A stretch of DNA of 64,000 nt. Source: a bacterium. Its GTDB lineage: Bacteria; Bacillota; Clostridia; Oscillospirales; Oscillospiraceae. This document shows, one piece after another, positions 32,601-40,518 of the stretch. Location of the stretch: the NCBI GenBank assembly GCA_004560375.1, contig SFVC01000008.1, forward strand, positions 1 to 64,000. The letters are read 5' to 3'. Within the stretch, counting starts at the first letter, position 1, and every line of letters starts with the position of its first letter. The notes under the pieces are model-generated. The model searched no databases, was not told the DNA's origin, and saw only the letters and a list, made by a program, of their open reading frames with translations. Both the position numbers and the translations under genes were made by a program.

Positions 32601-32951
32601 TCAGCCGATCACCATGGAATCCACGCAGACGTTGACGCCGCGCACCTCCACGCCGGTGAGACGGTGGACATTATACTGAACCTCGCTCTGGATGGAGCGG
32701 CCCACCGCCACCAGATTCACGCCATTGTCCACAATGATGTGCAGGTCGATGGTGATGGATTGATCGTCGTTGTAGGTGATCTTCACGCCTTTGGACATGG
32801 ACTCCCGCCGCAGCAGGTGCACCAGTCCGTCGGTCTTGGATCGAAACGCCATACCCTTCACCCCATAGCAGCTGGTGGCCACCGCGCCGGTGAGATTGGA
32901 AAACACGTCGCTGGTGAGCTGGATGCGGCCCTTTTCCGTTTGTATCTTCAT
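32601..32951 (-). CDS. Asp23/Gls24-family envelope-associated protein (116 aa)
   Basis: Matches YloU of Bacillus: RIQLTSDVFSNLTGAVATSC, YGVKGMA, and the strands VKITYNDDQSITIDLHIIVD, NGVNLVAVGRSIQSEVQY and GVEVRGVNVCVDSMVI. These are small alkaline-shock-like proteins associated with the membrane; the precise role is unsettled. The ATG at 32951 has GAAAGGAAGG upstream; the very long open frame upstream is a shadow of eno. First gene of a two-gene operon with the FakA-like kinase, with a clear promoter. Confidence 0.93.
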   Translation of the reverse strand: MKIQTEKGRIQLTSDVFSNLTGAVATSCYGVKGMAFRSKTDGLVHLLRRESMSKGVKITYNDDQSITIDLHIIVDNGVNLVAVGRSIQSEVQYNVHRLTGVEVRGVNVCVDSMVIG

Positions 32952-33011
32952 GGGAACCTTCCTTTCTTGGAGCGGATTTGGTTCGGTTGATCTGGTTTCA
33001 TACGTTTTTAT

Positions 33012-33040
33012 ATTGTATTCTATTTTGGCTGAAAATACAA
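33012..33040 (-). promoter_or_regulatory. promoter of the Asp23-FakA operon
   Basis: On the minus strand TTGTAT (33040-33035), a 17-base spacer and TACAAT (33017-33012). Confidence 0.8.
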
Positions 33041-33095
33041 GTGTTTCCTTGGAAAAGGGCAGCCGTCTTTTTTGCCGGAACCGGGCAATTTTGAC

Positions 33096-33132
33096 AAAAA
33101 GCGTCCGGCGGCAAAGCCGCCGGACGCTTTTT
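33096..33132 (-). terminator. terminator after eno
   Basis: AAAAAGCGTCCGGCGGC-AAA-GCCGCCGGACGCTTTTT, 20 bases past the eno stop. It marks the end of the glycolytic operon. Confidence 0.93.
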
Positions 33133-33151
33133 GAGCTTGATTGGGAAATCC

Positions 33152-34453
33152 TTACTTCAGGTTGAAGAAGGCGGCCTTCCCCAGGTACTGGGCGGCGTCG
33201 CCCAGCTCCTCCTCGATGCGGAGCAGCTGGTTGTACTTGGCCACCCGGTCGGTGCGGCTGGGGGCGCCGGTCTTGATCTGGCCGGCGTTCACGCCCACCA
33301 CGATGTCGGCGATGGTGGCGTCCTCGGTCTCGCCGGAGCGGTGGGACACCACGGCGGTGTAGCCGTGCCGGTTGGCCAGCTGGATGGCGTCCAGGGTCTC
33401 GGTGAGGGTGCCGATCTGGTTGACCTTGATGAGGATGGAGTTGGCGATGCCGTTGTCCAGGCCCATCTGGAGGCGCTCGGTGTTGGTGACGAACAGGTCG
33501 TCGCCCACCAGCTGCACCTTGCCGCCCAGGGCCTTGGTGAGCATCTGCCAGCCCTCGATGTCGTCCTCGCCCATGCAGTCCTCCATGGAGATGATGGGAT
33601 AGTTGTCGGCAAACTTCTTCCACATATTGACCATCTGCTGCTTGGTGTAGGTCTTCTTGGCCTTGGGCAGGTCATAGCAGCCGGTGTCGGCGTTGTACCA
33701 GTCGGACACGGCGGCGTCGATGGCGATCATAAAATCCTCGCCGGGCTTGTAGCCGGACTTCTCGATGGCGGCCACGATGCACTTGAAGGCGTCCTCGTCC
33801 TTCTTCAGGTTGGGGGCGTAGCCGCCCTCATCGCCCACGCCGGCGGCGGGGGTGCCGTTCTCCTTCAGCACGCTCTTGAGGTTGTGGAACACCTCGGCGC
33901 ACATCTGGAGGGCCTTCTTCCAGCAGCAGGCACCCACAGGCATGATCATGAACTCCTGAATGTCCACGTTGTTGGTGGCGTGAGCGCCGCCGTTGAGGAT
34001 GTTCATCATGGGCACGGGCAGGGTCTTGCCGTTCACGCCGCCCACGTAGTTGTACAGGGGCATCCCCAGGCTCTCAGCGGCGGCCTTGGCCACGGCCAGG
34101 GAGCAGCCCAGGATGGCGTTGGCGCCCAGGCGGCCCTTGTTGGGGGTGCCGTCCAGCTCGATCATGGCCTTGTCGATGGACACCTGATCCAGGGCGTTCA
34201 TGCCGATGAGGCACTCGGCCAGCTCGGTGTTCACGTTGTTGACGGCCTTCTCCACGCCCTTGCCCAGGTAGCGGCTCTTGTCGCCGTCCCGCAGCTCGCA
34301 GGCCTCATGCACGCCGGTGGAAGCGCCGGAGGGCACGGCGGCGCGGCCCATGGTGCCGTCCTCCAGAACCACCTCCACCTCAACGGTGGGGTTGCCCCGG
34401 GAGTCCAGGATCTCGCGGCCGAGGACGTCAACGATCTCAAGCATCTGTTTCAT
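33152..34453 (-). CDS. eno: enolase (433 aa)
   Basis: 2-phosphoglycerate to phosphoenolpyruvate. Family landmarks: LGREILDSRGNPTVEVEVVL, PSGASTGVHEACELRDGD, HATNNVDIQEFMIMPVGA, MEDCMGEDDIEGWQ, VGDDLFVTNTERL and the catalytic-loop SHRSGETEDATIAD. The ATG at 34453 is placed ten bases after GGAG; a TTG nine bases earlier is an alternative. Last gene of pgk-tpiA-gpmI-eno, separated from gpmI by 168 bases that hold a palindrome and a relic of the gpmI 3' end, and followed by a strong terminator. Confidence 0.98.
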   Translation of the reverse strand: MKQMLEIVDVLGREILDSRGNPTVEVEVVLEDGTMGRAAVPSGASTGVHEACELRDGDKSRYLGKGVEKAVNNVNTELAECLIGMNALDQVSIDKAMIELDGTPNKGRLGANAILGCSLAVAKAAAESLGMPLYNYVGGVNGKTLPVPMMNILNGGAHATNNVDIQEFMIMPVGACCWKKALQMCAEVFHNLKSVLKENGTPAAGVGDEGGYAPNLKKDEDAFKCIVAAIEKSGYKPGEDFMIAIDAAVSDWYNADTGCYDLPKAKKTYTKQQMVNMWKKFADNYPIISMEDCMGEDDIEGWQMLTKALGGKVQLVGDDLFVTNTERLQMGLDNGIANSILIKVNQIGTLTETLDAIQLANRHGYTAVVSHRSGETEDATIADIVVGVNAGQIKTGAPSRTDRVAKYNQLLRIEEELGDAAQYLGKAAFFNLK

Positions 34454-34528
34454 GGGAATCAAGCTCCTTTCAAAATGTCAAAGGGTATAGGTATAAGAGG
34501 CATACGCCTCAGAGACCAAGTGGTTGGC

Positions 34529-34575
34529 TTACTTCACGATGAGGGTCTGCCCGGTCATCTCGGCGGGCTGCTTCA
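34529..34575 (-). pseudogene. relic copy of the gpmI 3' end (15 codons and stop)
   Basis: On the minus strand this reads MKQPAEMTGQTLIVK and stop, matching the true gpmI end LKQPKEMTGQTLIVK. The 30 bases next to the stop differ at one position, while a two-codon block (AAG GAA against GCC GAG) differs at four of six. There is no ribosome binding site or upstream coding sequence. It lies downstream of gpmI beyond a 33-base palindrome, and looks like the tail of another gpmI allele. Confidence 0.85.
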
Positions 34576-34587
34576 TCGCCCGCCGTT

Positions 34588-34620
34588 CCTGCCTCCCCCG
34601 CCTTCGGCGGGGGAGGCAGG
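34588..34620. repeat. 33-bp palindrome between gpmI and its duplicated tail
   Basis: CCTGCCTCCCCCGCC-TTC-GGCGGGGGAGGCAGG, a perfect 15-bp stem starting two bases after the gpmI stop codon. No T run follows. It is immediately followed on the coding strand by GAACGGCGGGCG, nearly the same 12 bases as follow the palindrome downstream of purL. Confidence 0.85.
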
Positions 34621-34621
34621 A

Positions 34622-36145
34622 TTACTTTACGATGAGGGTCTGCCCGGTCATTTCCTTGGGCTGCTTCAGCCCCATCAGATCCAGCATGGTGGGGGCCAGG
34701 TCGGCCAGCCGGCCGTCCCGCAGCGTCACGTCCGCGCCCACCACGCAGCAGGGCACCAGGTTGGTGGTGTGGGCGGTGAAGGGGGACCCGTCCTCCTCCA
34801 CCATGTGCTCGGCGTTGCCGTGATCGGCGGTGATAAGGGTGACGCCGCCCATTTTGGCGGTGGCCTCCACCACCTGGCCCACGCCGCTGTCCACCGCCTC
34901 GGCGGCCTTCACCGCGGCGTCGTACACGCCGGTGTGGCCCACCATGTCGCAGTTGGCGAAGTTGAGTATGACCACATCGTACTTGCCGCTCTCGATGCGT
35001 TTGACGGCCTCGGCGGTGACCTCGGGCTGGCTCATGTGGGGCTGGAGGTCGTAGGTGGCCACCTTGGGGGAGGGGATGAGGCACCGATCCTCCCCGGGGA
35101 ACACGGTCTCCACGCCGCCGTTGAAGAAGAAGGTGACGTGGGCGTACTTCTCCGTCTCGGCAATCCGCAGCTGGGTCATGCCCTGCTGGGCGATATACTC
35201 GCCGAAGATGTTGTCCAGGCTCTCCTTGGGGAAGGCGATCACCACGTTGGGCATGGAGGCGTCATAGGACGTGGTGCACACGTAGTTCACGTGGAAGAAG
35301 CCCTTTTTCCGCTCAAAGCCGGTGAAGTCGGGATCCACGAAGGCGCGGGTGATCTCCCGGGCCCGGTCAGGCCGGAAGTTCATGAAGATGATGGAGTCCC
35401 CGTCCCCGATCTCGGCGTGCTCGGCGGTGATCACCGGGATCACGAACTCGTCCGTCACCCCCGCGTCATAACTGGCCTGCATGGCCCCCACCGGGTCGCC
35501 GATGAAGCGGTGCTCGCTCTCGCCGTACACCATGGCCTTGTAGGAGCGCTCCACCCGATCCCAGTTGGTGTCCCGATCCATGGCGTAGTACCGGCCGGAG
35601 ATGGTGGCGATCTGGGCCCCGTACTGATCGCAGGTCTCCTTCATCTGGGCCACGAAGTCCTTGCCCGAGGTGGGGGGCACGTCCCGGCCGTCCATGAAGC
35701 AGTGGACGAAGATCTTGGGGCAGCCCAGGTCGTGAGCCATCTTCACCGCCGCCTGGATGTGGGTAATGTGGCTGTGGACGCCGCCGTTGGACATCAGGCC
35801 GTAGATGTGGACGGCCGTCCCGGCGTTTTTCGCCGCCAGCATGGCGTCCTTGTAGGCGGGATTCTCAAAGAAGTCCCCGTCCTGGATGGCCTTGGTGATC
35901 TTGGGCAGATCCTGGAACACCACCCGGCCCGCGCCGATGTTGGTGTGGCCCACCTCGCTGTTGCCCATCTGCCCGTCGGGCAGGCCCACGTCCAGCCCGG
36001 AGGCGGACAGCTTGCAGCAGGGGTTCTCGGCGAACAGCTTATCCAGATTGGGGGTACGGGCGGCGGCGATGGCGTTATCCCCCGCCTTGGTGGAGGGGGA
36101 CAGGCCAAAGCCGTCCATGATGATTAAGGTAGTGGGTGTTTTCAA
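34622..36145 (-). CDS. gpmI: 2,3-bisphosphoglycerate-independent phosphoglycerate mutase (507 aa)
   Basis: Interconverts 3- and 2-phosphoglycerate using two Mn ions and a phosphoserine. Signature blocks: TLIIMDGFGLS (metal Asp), MGNSEVGHTNIGAGRVVFQD (catalytic Ser), HCFMDGRDVPP, SGRYYAMDRDTNWDR, FFFNGGVE, and LNFANCDMVGHTGVYDAAVK and TADHGNAEHM for the second metal set. Start TTG 36145 is preferred: AGGAG lies eight bases upstream at the very end of tpiA. The GTG at 36154 would sit on top of that site and inside the tpiA stop. Length is normal for the family. A second copy of its last codons lies just downstream. Confidence 0.97.
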   Translation of the reverse strand: MKTPTTLIIMDGFGLSPSTKAGDNAIAAARTPNLDKLFAENPCCKLSASGLDVGLPDGQMGNSEVGHTNIGAGRVVFQDLPKITKAIQDGDFFENPAYKDAMLAAKNAGTAVHIYGLMSNGGVHSHITHIQAAVKMAHDLGCPKIFVHCFMDGRDVPPTSGKDFVAQMKETCDQYGAQIATISGRYYAMDRDTNWDRVERSYKAMVYGESEHRFIGDPVGAMQASYDAGVTDEFVIPVITAEHAEIGDGDSIIFMNFRPDRAREITRAFVDPDFTGFERKKGFFHVNYVCTTSYDASMPNVVIAFPKESLDNIFGEYIAQQGMTQLRIAETEKYAHVTFFFNGGVETVFPGEDRCLIPSPKVATYDLQPHMSQPEVTAEAVKRIESGKYDVVILNFANCDMVGHTGVYDAAVKAAEAVDSGVGQVVEATAKMGGVTLITADHGNAEHMVEEDGSPFTAHTTNLVPCCVVGADVTLRDGRLADLAPTMLDLMGLKQPKEMTGQTLIVK

Positions 36146-36150
36146 TGAAA

Positions 36151-36924
36151 TCACTCCTGATTCGCCGCGTTGATGATGGCCATGAAGTCGTCCGGCTTCA
36201 GGGACGCGCCGCCGATGAGGCCGCCGTCGATGTCGGGCTGGGCCAGCAGCTCATGGGCGTTCTTGGCGTTCATGGAGCCGCCGTACTGGATGGTGACGGC
36301 CCGGGCCACCCGGGCGCCGTACTGCTTGCGGATGATGGTGCGGATGTGGGTGCACACCTCGCCGGCCTGCTCGGCGGTGGCGGTCTTGCCGGTGCCGATG
36401 GCCCAGATGGGCTCGTAAGCCACCACAACCCGGCGCACCTGGCTCTCGTTCAGCCCCGCCAGGGCCACCTTCACCTGATAGGAGATCAGCTCGTTGGTGA
36501 CGCCCAGCTCCCGCTGCTCCAGGCTCTCGCCCACGCACACGATGGGGCGCAGGCCCGCCTCCAGAGCGGCCTTCACCTTCTTGTTCACGGTGAAATCGGT
36601 CTCGTTATAGTACTGCCGGCGCTCGGAGTGGCCGATGATGACGTACTTGGCGCCCACGTCCTTAAGCATCTCCACGGTGACCTCGCCGGTGTAGGCGCCG
36701 CTGGCCTCGTAGTGGCAGGTCTCGCCGCCGATGGACACCCGGGTGTCCTTGAACAGGCGCACGGCGCCGGGGATGTTCACCCCGGGGACGCACAGCACCA
36801 CGTCGCACCACTTGTGGCGGCCCAGCTGGGGCTTGAGGGCCTCGGCGAAGGCCTTGGTCTCGGTGAGGGTCTTGTTCATTTTCCAGTTGCCGGCGATGAT
36901 GGTCTTACGGTACTTCAGATTCAT
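36151..36924 (-). CDS. tpiA: triosephosphate isomerase (257 aa)
   Basis: TIM-barrel enzyme that interconverts dihydroxyacetone phosphate and glyceraldehyde 3-phosphate. Catalytic residues are all visible: Lys in IIAGNWKMNKT, His in VIIGHSERRQY and Glu in VVAYEPIWAIGTGKTA, plus the phosphate-binding YGGSMNAKNAHELL and DGGLIGGASL. The ATG at 36924 follows AAGGAGCCCAATC. It is 76 bases after pgk, and its stop overlaps the ribosome binding site region of gpmI. Confidence 0.98.
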   Translation of the reverse strand: MNLKYRKTIIAGNWKMNKTLTETKAFAEALKPQLGRHKWCDVVLCVPGVNIPGAVRLFKDTRVSIGGETCHYEASGAYTGEVTVEMLKDVGAKYVIIGHSERRQYYNETDFTVNKKVKAALEAGLRPIVCVGESLEQRELGVTNELISYQVKVALAGLNESQVRRVVVAYEPIWAIGTGKTATAEQAGEVCTHIRTIIRKQYGARVARAVTIQYGGSMNAKNAHELLAQPDIDGGLIGGASLKPDDFMAIINAANQE

Positions 36925-37000
36925 GATTGGGCTCCTTCCAATAATAGTAAAATGGATGGGTGTTCTCTTAGAATCTCTCTCACTCTCTCAAGCGTCTGAA

Positions 37001-38281
37001 TTAAGCGTCCAGTAAGCAGGCAACACCCGGAAGCTCTTTTCCTTCCATAAACTCCAGGGAGGCGCCGCCGCCGGTGGAGATGTGGCTCATCTTGTCGGCA
37101 TAGCCCAGCTGCTGCACGGCAGCCGCGCTGTCGCCGCCGCCGATGATGGTGATGGCGGAGGTCTTGGACAAAGCCTCGGCCACGGCCTTGGTGCCCGCGG
37201 CGAACTTCTCGAACTCAAACACGCCCATGGGCCCGTTCCAGATCACAGTGCCCGCGTCGGCCACGGCGTCGCAGTACAGCTTCACCGTCTCGGGGCCGAT
37301 ATCCAGGCCCTGCCAGCCGTCGGGGATCTCGCCGGACTTGACCACCTTGCTGTCGGCGTCGGCGGCGAACTTGTCGGCGATGACGGTGTCCACAGGCAGC
37401 AGCAGCTTGACGCCCTTGTCCGCGGCCTTCTTCACCATGTCGTTGGCGTAGTCCTCCCAGTCGGCCTCCAGCAGGGAGTCGCCCACCTTGCCGCCCTGGG
37501 CGGCGGAGAAGGTGTAGGCCATGCCGCCGCCGATGATGATGGTGTCGGCGATCTCCAGCAGGTTGTTGATGACGCCGATCTTGGAGCTCACCTTGGAGCC
37601 GCCCAGAATGGCCACCAGCGGGCGCTTGGGGCTGGCCAGGGCGCCGCCGATGAAGTCCAGCTCCTTCTGGATCAGGAAGCCGGACACGGCGGGCAGGTAA
37701 TTGGCCACCACGGCGGTGGAGGCGTGGGCGCGGTGCACCGCGCCGAAGGCGTCAGACACATACACGCCGTCCGCCCCGGCCAGATCGGCCATCTTCTTGG
37801 CCAGCTCGGGGTCGCCCTTGGTCTCGCCCTTCTCAAACCGGGTGTTCTGCAGCAGCATGATCTCGCCGGGCTTCAGGGCCGCGGCCTTGGCCTGGGCGTC
37901 GGGGCCCACCACGTCGTCGGCCAGAATCACGTCCTTGCCCAGCAGCTCGCTCAGCCGCTTGGCCACCGGCTCCATACGCAGCTCGGCCAGGGACTTCTTC
38001 CACTTCTCCTCGGTGATGGACGCCTCGTCCTTTCCCTTCTCCAGCTGCTTTTTCTTGTAGCTGTCGAAGGTGGCCACCGGCTTGCCCATGTGGGAGCAGG
38101 CGATGACCGCCGCGCCCTGATCCAGCAGGTACTGGATGGTGGGCAGGGCGGCGCGGATGCGCTTGTCATCGGTGATGACGCCGCTGCCGTCCTTGGCCAT
38201 GGGGACGTTGAAGTCGCAGCGAAGGAGAACCTTCTTGCCCTTCACGTCGATGTCCTTGACCGTCTTCTTGTTGTAGTTCAT
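37001..38281 (-). CDS. pgk: phosphoglycerate kinase with an insertion near the N-terminal substrate loop (426 aa)
   Basis: 1,3-bisphosphoglycerate + ADP to 3-phosphoglycerate + ATP. Conserved: KVLLRCDFNVPM, LLQNTRFEKGETKGD, DAFGAVHRAHASTA, AILGGSKVSSKIGVI, NGPMGVFEFEKFA, and IIGGGDSAAAVQQLG with HISTGGGASLEF. It is about 30 residues longer than the usual Pgk of about 395-400. The extra stretch lies around residues 66-92, rich in Lys and Glu (TFDSYKKKQLEKGKDEAS), right after the substrate motif that normally reads SHLGRP and here reads SHMGKP. Start ATG 38281 with AAAGGAG upstream; the frame to 38299 overlaps that site. First gene of the glycolytic operon; gapA is not adjacent. Confidence 0.97.
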   Translation of the reverse strand: MNYNKKTVKDIDVKGKKVLLRCDFNVPMAKDGSGVITDDKRIRAALPTIQYLLDQGAAVIACSHMGKPVATFDSYKKKQLEKGKDEASITEEKWKKSLAELRMEPVAKRLSELLGKDVILADDVVGPDAQAKAAALKPGEIMLLQNTRFEKGETKGDPELAKKMADLAGADGVYVSDAFGAVHRAHASTAVVANYLPAVSGFLIQKELDFIGGALASPKRPLVAILGGSKVSSKIGVINNLLEIADTIIIGGGMAYTFSAAQGGKVGDSLLEADWEDYANDMVKKAADKGVKLLLPVDTVIADKFAADADSKVVKSGEIPDGWQGLDIGPETVKLYCDAVADAGTVIWNGPMGVFEFEKFAAGTKAVAEALSKTSAITIIGGGDSAAAVQQLGYADKMSHISTGGGASLEFMEGKELPGVACLLDA

Positions 38282-38328
38282 GGCGAAAACTCCTTTCATT
38301 TCTTACAACTTGAAGTTAATTTTGCGTT

Positions 38329-38826
38329 TTAGAAAATGGGACACGCTCCTGACGGCTCCGCGTCCCGCTTCAGGCCGGGGAATCCCTGCCGGCGCAGAAC
38401 CTCATAGGTCAGGATGGCCACGGAGTTTGCCAGGTTGAGACTCCTGGCGTCCTCCCGCATGGGGATGCGGATGCAGCGGCTCTCGTGGGCCATGCGGAAG
38501 TCCGCCGGCAGGCCGGCGGTCTCCTTGCCGAAGAACAGCCAGCAGTCCTGCCGGAAGTCCGCCCGGGTGTAATCCCGGGGGCCCTTGGTGGTGATCAGCC
38601 ACAGATCGTCCACGGCGTTCCGGGCGAACAGCTCGTCCAGATTGTCGTACACCTGCAGATCTACCATGGGCCAGTAATCCAGGCCCGCCCGGCGTACCGC
38701 CCTGTCGCTGATGTCGAACCCCAGGGGGCGCACCAGGTGGAGGCGGCTGCGGGTGGCGGCGCAGGTGCGGGCGATATTGCCGCAATTCTGCGGGATTTCC
38801 GGCTCAACCAATACGATATTTACCAT
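38329..38826 (-). CDS. trmL: tRNA (cytidine/uridine-34 2'-O)-methyltransferase TrmL (165 aa)
   Basis: SPOUT-class enzyme that methylates the wobble ribose of tRNA-Leu isoacceptors using S-adenosylmethionine. Typical blocks: NIVLVEPEIPQNCGNIARTC, HLVRPLGFDISDRAVRRAGL, LFFGKETAGLP, and the trefoil-knot end RIPMREDARSLNLANSVAIL. Length fits the family. It has its own consensus promoter and lies 47 bases upstream of pgk, so transcription may continue into the glycolytic genes; no other promoter for pgk was found. Confidence 0.95.
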   Translation of the reverse strand: MVNIVLVEPEIPQNCGNIARTCAATRSRLHLVRPLGFDISDRAVRRAGLDYWPMVDLQVYDNLDELFARNAVDDLWLITTKGPRDYTRADFRQDCWLFFGKETAGLPADFRMAHESRCIRIPMREDARSLNLANSVAILTYEVLRRQGFPGLKRDAEPSGACPIF

Positions 38827-38849
38827 AACATCCTCCCGTAACCACGGAC

Positions 38850-38878
38850 ATTATATTCGTTTGCGGCGCAAATAGCAA
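38850..38878 (-). promoter_or_regulatory. promoter of trmL (and probably the glycolytic operon)
   Basis: On the minus strand TTGCTA (38878-38873), a 17-base spacer and TATAAT (38855-38850), 24 bases from the trmL ATG. Confidence 0.8.
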
Positions 38879-39011
38879 GAGAAAATGTGGCGAATCTGTC
38901 AAAAATTTAACCTTTTTTGCTGGCACTTTGCCGAAGGGCCCCTGTTCCCCGTAAAATTTTCAGGGTAAAGAGGCCCCGTCCCCAAAAAAATAAAAATTTT
39001 TCCACCCCCGT

Positions 39012-39039
39012 GCAACCCTTCCGGCCCTGCCGGGGTATT
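39012..39039 (+). promoter_or_regulatory. candidate orphan ECF-type promoter
   Basis: GCAAC (39012-39016), 17 bases, GGTATT (39034-39039), with an AAAAATTTTT tract upstream and ACAGAGCGG downstream. It aligns without gaps to the region upstream of the ECF gene at 22551 (GCAAC, then GT-TT, then ACAGA). The 38827-39223 gap holds no gene, so it could only drive udk, about 185 bases away. Confidence 0.4.
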
Positions 39040-39087
39040 GCTTACAGAGCGGCCTCCACCCGCCTGTTCGCGGCTTCGGGGAAATGG

Positions 39088-39116
39088 TTGCCATTTCCCC
39101 CGGCCTGTGATACAAT
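39088..39116 (+). promoter_or_regulatory. promoter of udk
   Basis: TTGCCA (39088-39093), a 17-base spacer and TACAAT (39111-39116). The spacer TTTCCCCCGGCCTGTGA is identical at all but one base to that of the NYN gene promoter at 59806-59834. Confidence 0.8.
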
Positions 39117-39223
39117 GGCGTCAAACGCCGTGCAAGGCGCGGCAGCCCACGCTGTGGGCGGGCATTTTGCCAGCAAAATGCCCCACGATACCCATGGGTA
39201 CGGGCACAGAGGGAGGACGGCAC

Positions 39224-39844
39224 ATGGACACCATGATCATCGGCATCGCCGGGGGCACCGGCTCAGGAAAAACCACGCTCACCAGAAAGCTCCAGGACAC
39301 CTTCCGGGACGACGTGTCGGTCGTCTACCACGACAACTACTATAAAAAGCACGTGGGGATGACCTACGAGGAGCGGGCGGCCCTGAACTACGACCACCCG
39401 GACGCCTTCGACACCGCCCTGATGGTGGCCGACCTGAAGAAGCTGGCCGCCGGGGAGGTCATCCGCTGCCCGGTGTACGACTACACCATCCACAACCGCT
39501 CGGAGGAGACGGTGGAGGTGCTCCCCACCAAGGTGGTGATCGTGGAGGGCATCCTCATCTTCGCCGACCCCGCCCTGCGCTCGCTGATGGACGTGAAGAT
39601 CTTTGTGGATACCGACGCCGATGTGCGGATACTCCGCCGGATCCTCCGGGATGTGAAGGAGCGGGGCCGTTCCCTGGACTCGGTGATCAGCCAGTACCTC
39701 ACCACCGTCAAGCCCATGCACGAGCAGTTTGTCCAACCCTCCCGCCAGTACGCCGATATCGTGGTGCTGGAGGGGGGCCGCAACCTGGTGGCCCTGGACA
39801 TGATCGTGCAGCGGGTTCGCAGCCACATCCAGGGGAACGCATAA
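39224..39844 (+). CDS. udk: uridine kinase (206 aa)
   Basis: Phosphorylates uridine and cytidine in pyrimidine salvage. P-loop GIAGGTGSGKTTLTRKL, then YHDNYYKKHVGMTYEERAAL, NYDHPDAFDTALMVADL, PVYDYTIHNRSEE, VIVEGILIFADPALRSLMDV, KIFVDTDADVRILRRILRDV and RGRSLDSVISQYLTTVKPMH all match the family. The ATG at 39224 is taken because GGGAGGACG lies upstream; the frame extends to 39038 without a site. Single gene with its own promoter. Confidence 0.96.
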   Translation: MDTMIIGIAGGTGSGKTTLTRKLQDTFRDDVSVVYHDNYYKKHVGMTYEERAALNYDHPDAFDTALMVADLKKLAAGEVIRCPVYDYTIHNRSEETVEVLPTKVVIVEGILIFADPALRSLMDVKIFVDTDADVRILRRILRDVKERGRSLDSVISQYLTTVKPMHEQFVQPSRQYADIVVLEGGRNLVALDMIVQRVRSHIQGNA

Positions 39845-39980
39845 AAACCCCCGGCGCGGCGCACAATCACAGCGGTGGAGCCTGCGCCGATCCGCGCCGA
39901 TGAATGCGATCAACTCCCGGGCGAGTTTAACGCCCTGTCTGCATAGCCCCAATTATAACACAAAGGAGAGTATCAACCCC

Positions 39981-40478
39981 ATGAAACGAGTCATTGCCCT
40001 GTGCGCCGCTGCCGTGCTGTGCCTGTCCCTGCTGTCCGCCTGCGGCCCCAAGCCCGTCGAGGAAAAAAAGGTGGATCTGGCCGCCTTCGCCCAGACCCTG
40101 AAGGAGCAGCATGAGTTCGCCGACTTCGTGGAGCGGCTGGACGTCAGCGACGAGTTTGGCACAACCATGCTGAAAAGCTCCTACCCCGCCCTGGAGGGCA
40201 TGGATCTGGAGCAGATGGAGATCTACCTGAGCATGGTGTCCTTCAACACCGGCGAGTTTGCCCTGGTTCAGGCCAAGAGCACCGAGGACGCCGCCAAGGT
40301 GAAGGAGGCCTTCGAGGCCCGCATCGCCGCCATGACCGAGGAGGGGATGCAGTACCCGGAGACCGTGGAGCTGTGGAGCAAGTCCGCCAAGGTGGCCGCC
40401 AACGGCACCTACGTGATGCTGATCTGCCACGCCGACGCGGACGCCATCGTCAGCGAATTTGAGGCGCTGTTCAAATAA
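39981..40478 (+). CDS. DUF4358-domain lipoprotein 1 (165 aa)
   Basis: Lipoprotein signal peptide MKRVIALCAAAVLCLSLLSA with lipobox Cys at residue 21. The remaining 140 residues match the DUF4358 pattern: an N-terminal EFADFVERLDVS region, a MVSFNTGEFALVQAKSTEDA strand-helix, VKEAFEARIAAM and a final TYVMLICHADADAIVSEF. Start ATG 39981, downstream of AAAGGAG. It is followed 40 bases later by a paralogue with the same lipobox position, then by MBOAT and DHHW genes. The domain has no known biochemical function; its repeated neighbourhood with DHHW and MBOAT genes in gut Firmicutes suggests a role in surface polymer acylation. Confidence 0.85.
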   Translation: MKRVIALCAAAVLCLSLLSACGPKPVEEKKVDLAAFAQTLKEQHEFADFVERLDVSDEFGTTMLKSSYPALEGMDLEQMEIYLSMVSFNTGEFALVQAKSTEDAAKVKEAFEARIAAMTEEGMQYPETVELWSKSAKVAANGTYVMLICHADADAIVSEFEALFK

Positions 40479-40518
40479 CCCCCCGCAGACATAAAAAAAC
40501 AGGAGTGTGTGTGACATA

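Noticed and set aside
33131..36127. 998-codon open frame on the plus strand
   Set aside because: Antisense shadow of eno and gpmI. The product is a low-complexity Gly/His/Val/Leu-rich string with no ribosome binding site or domain.
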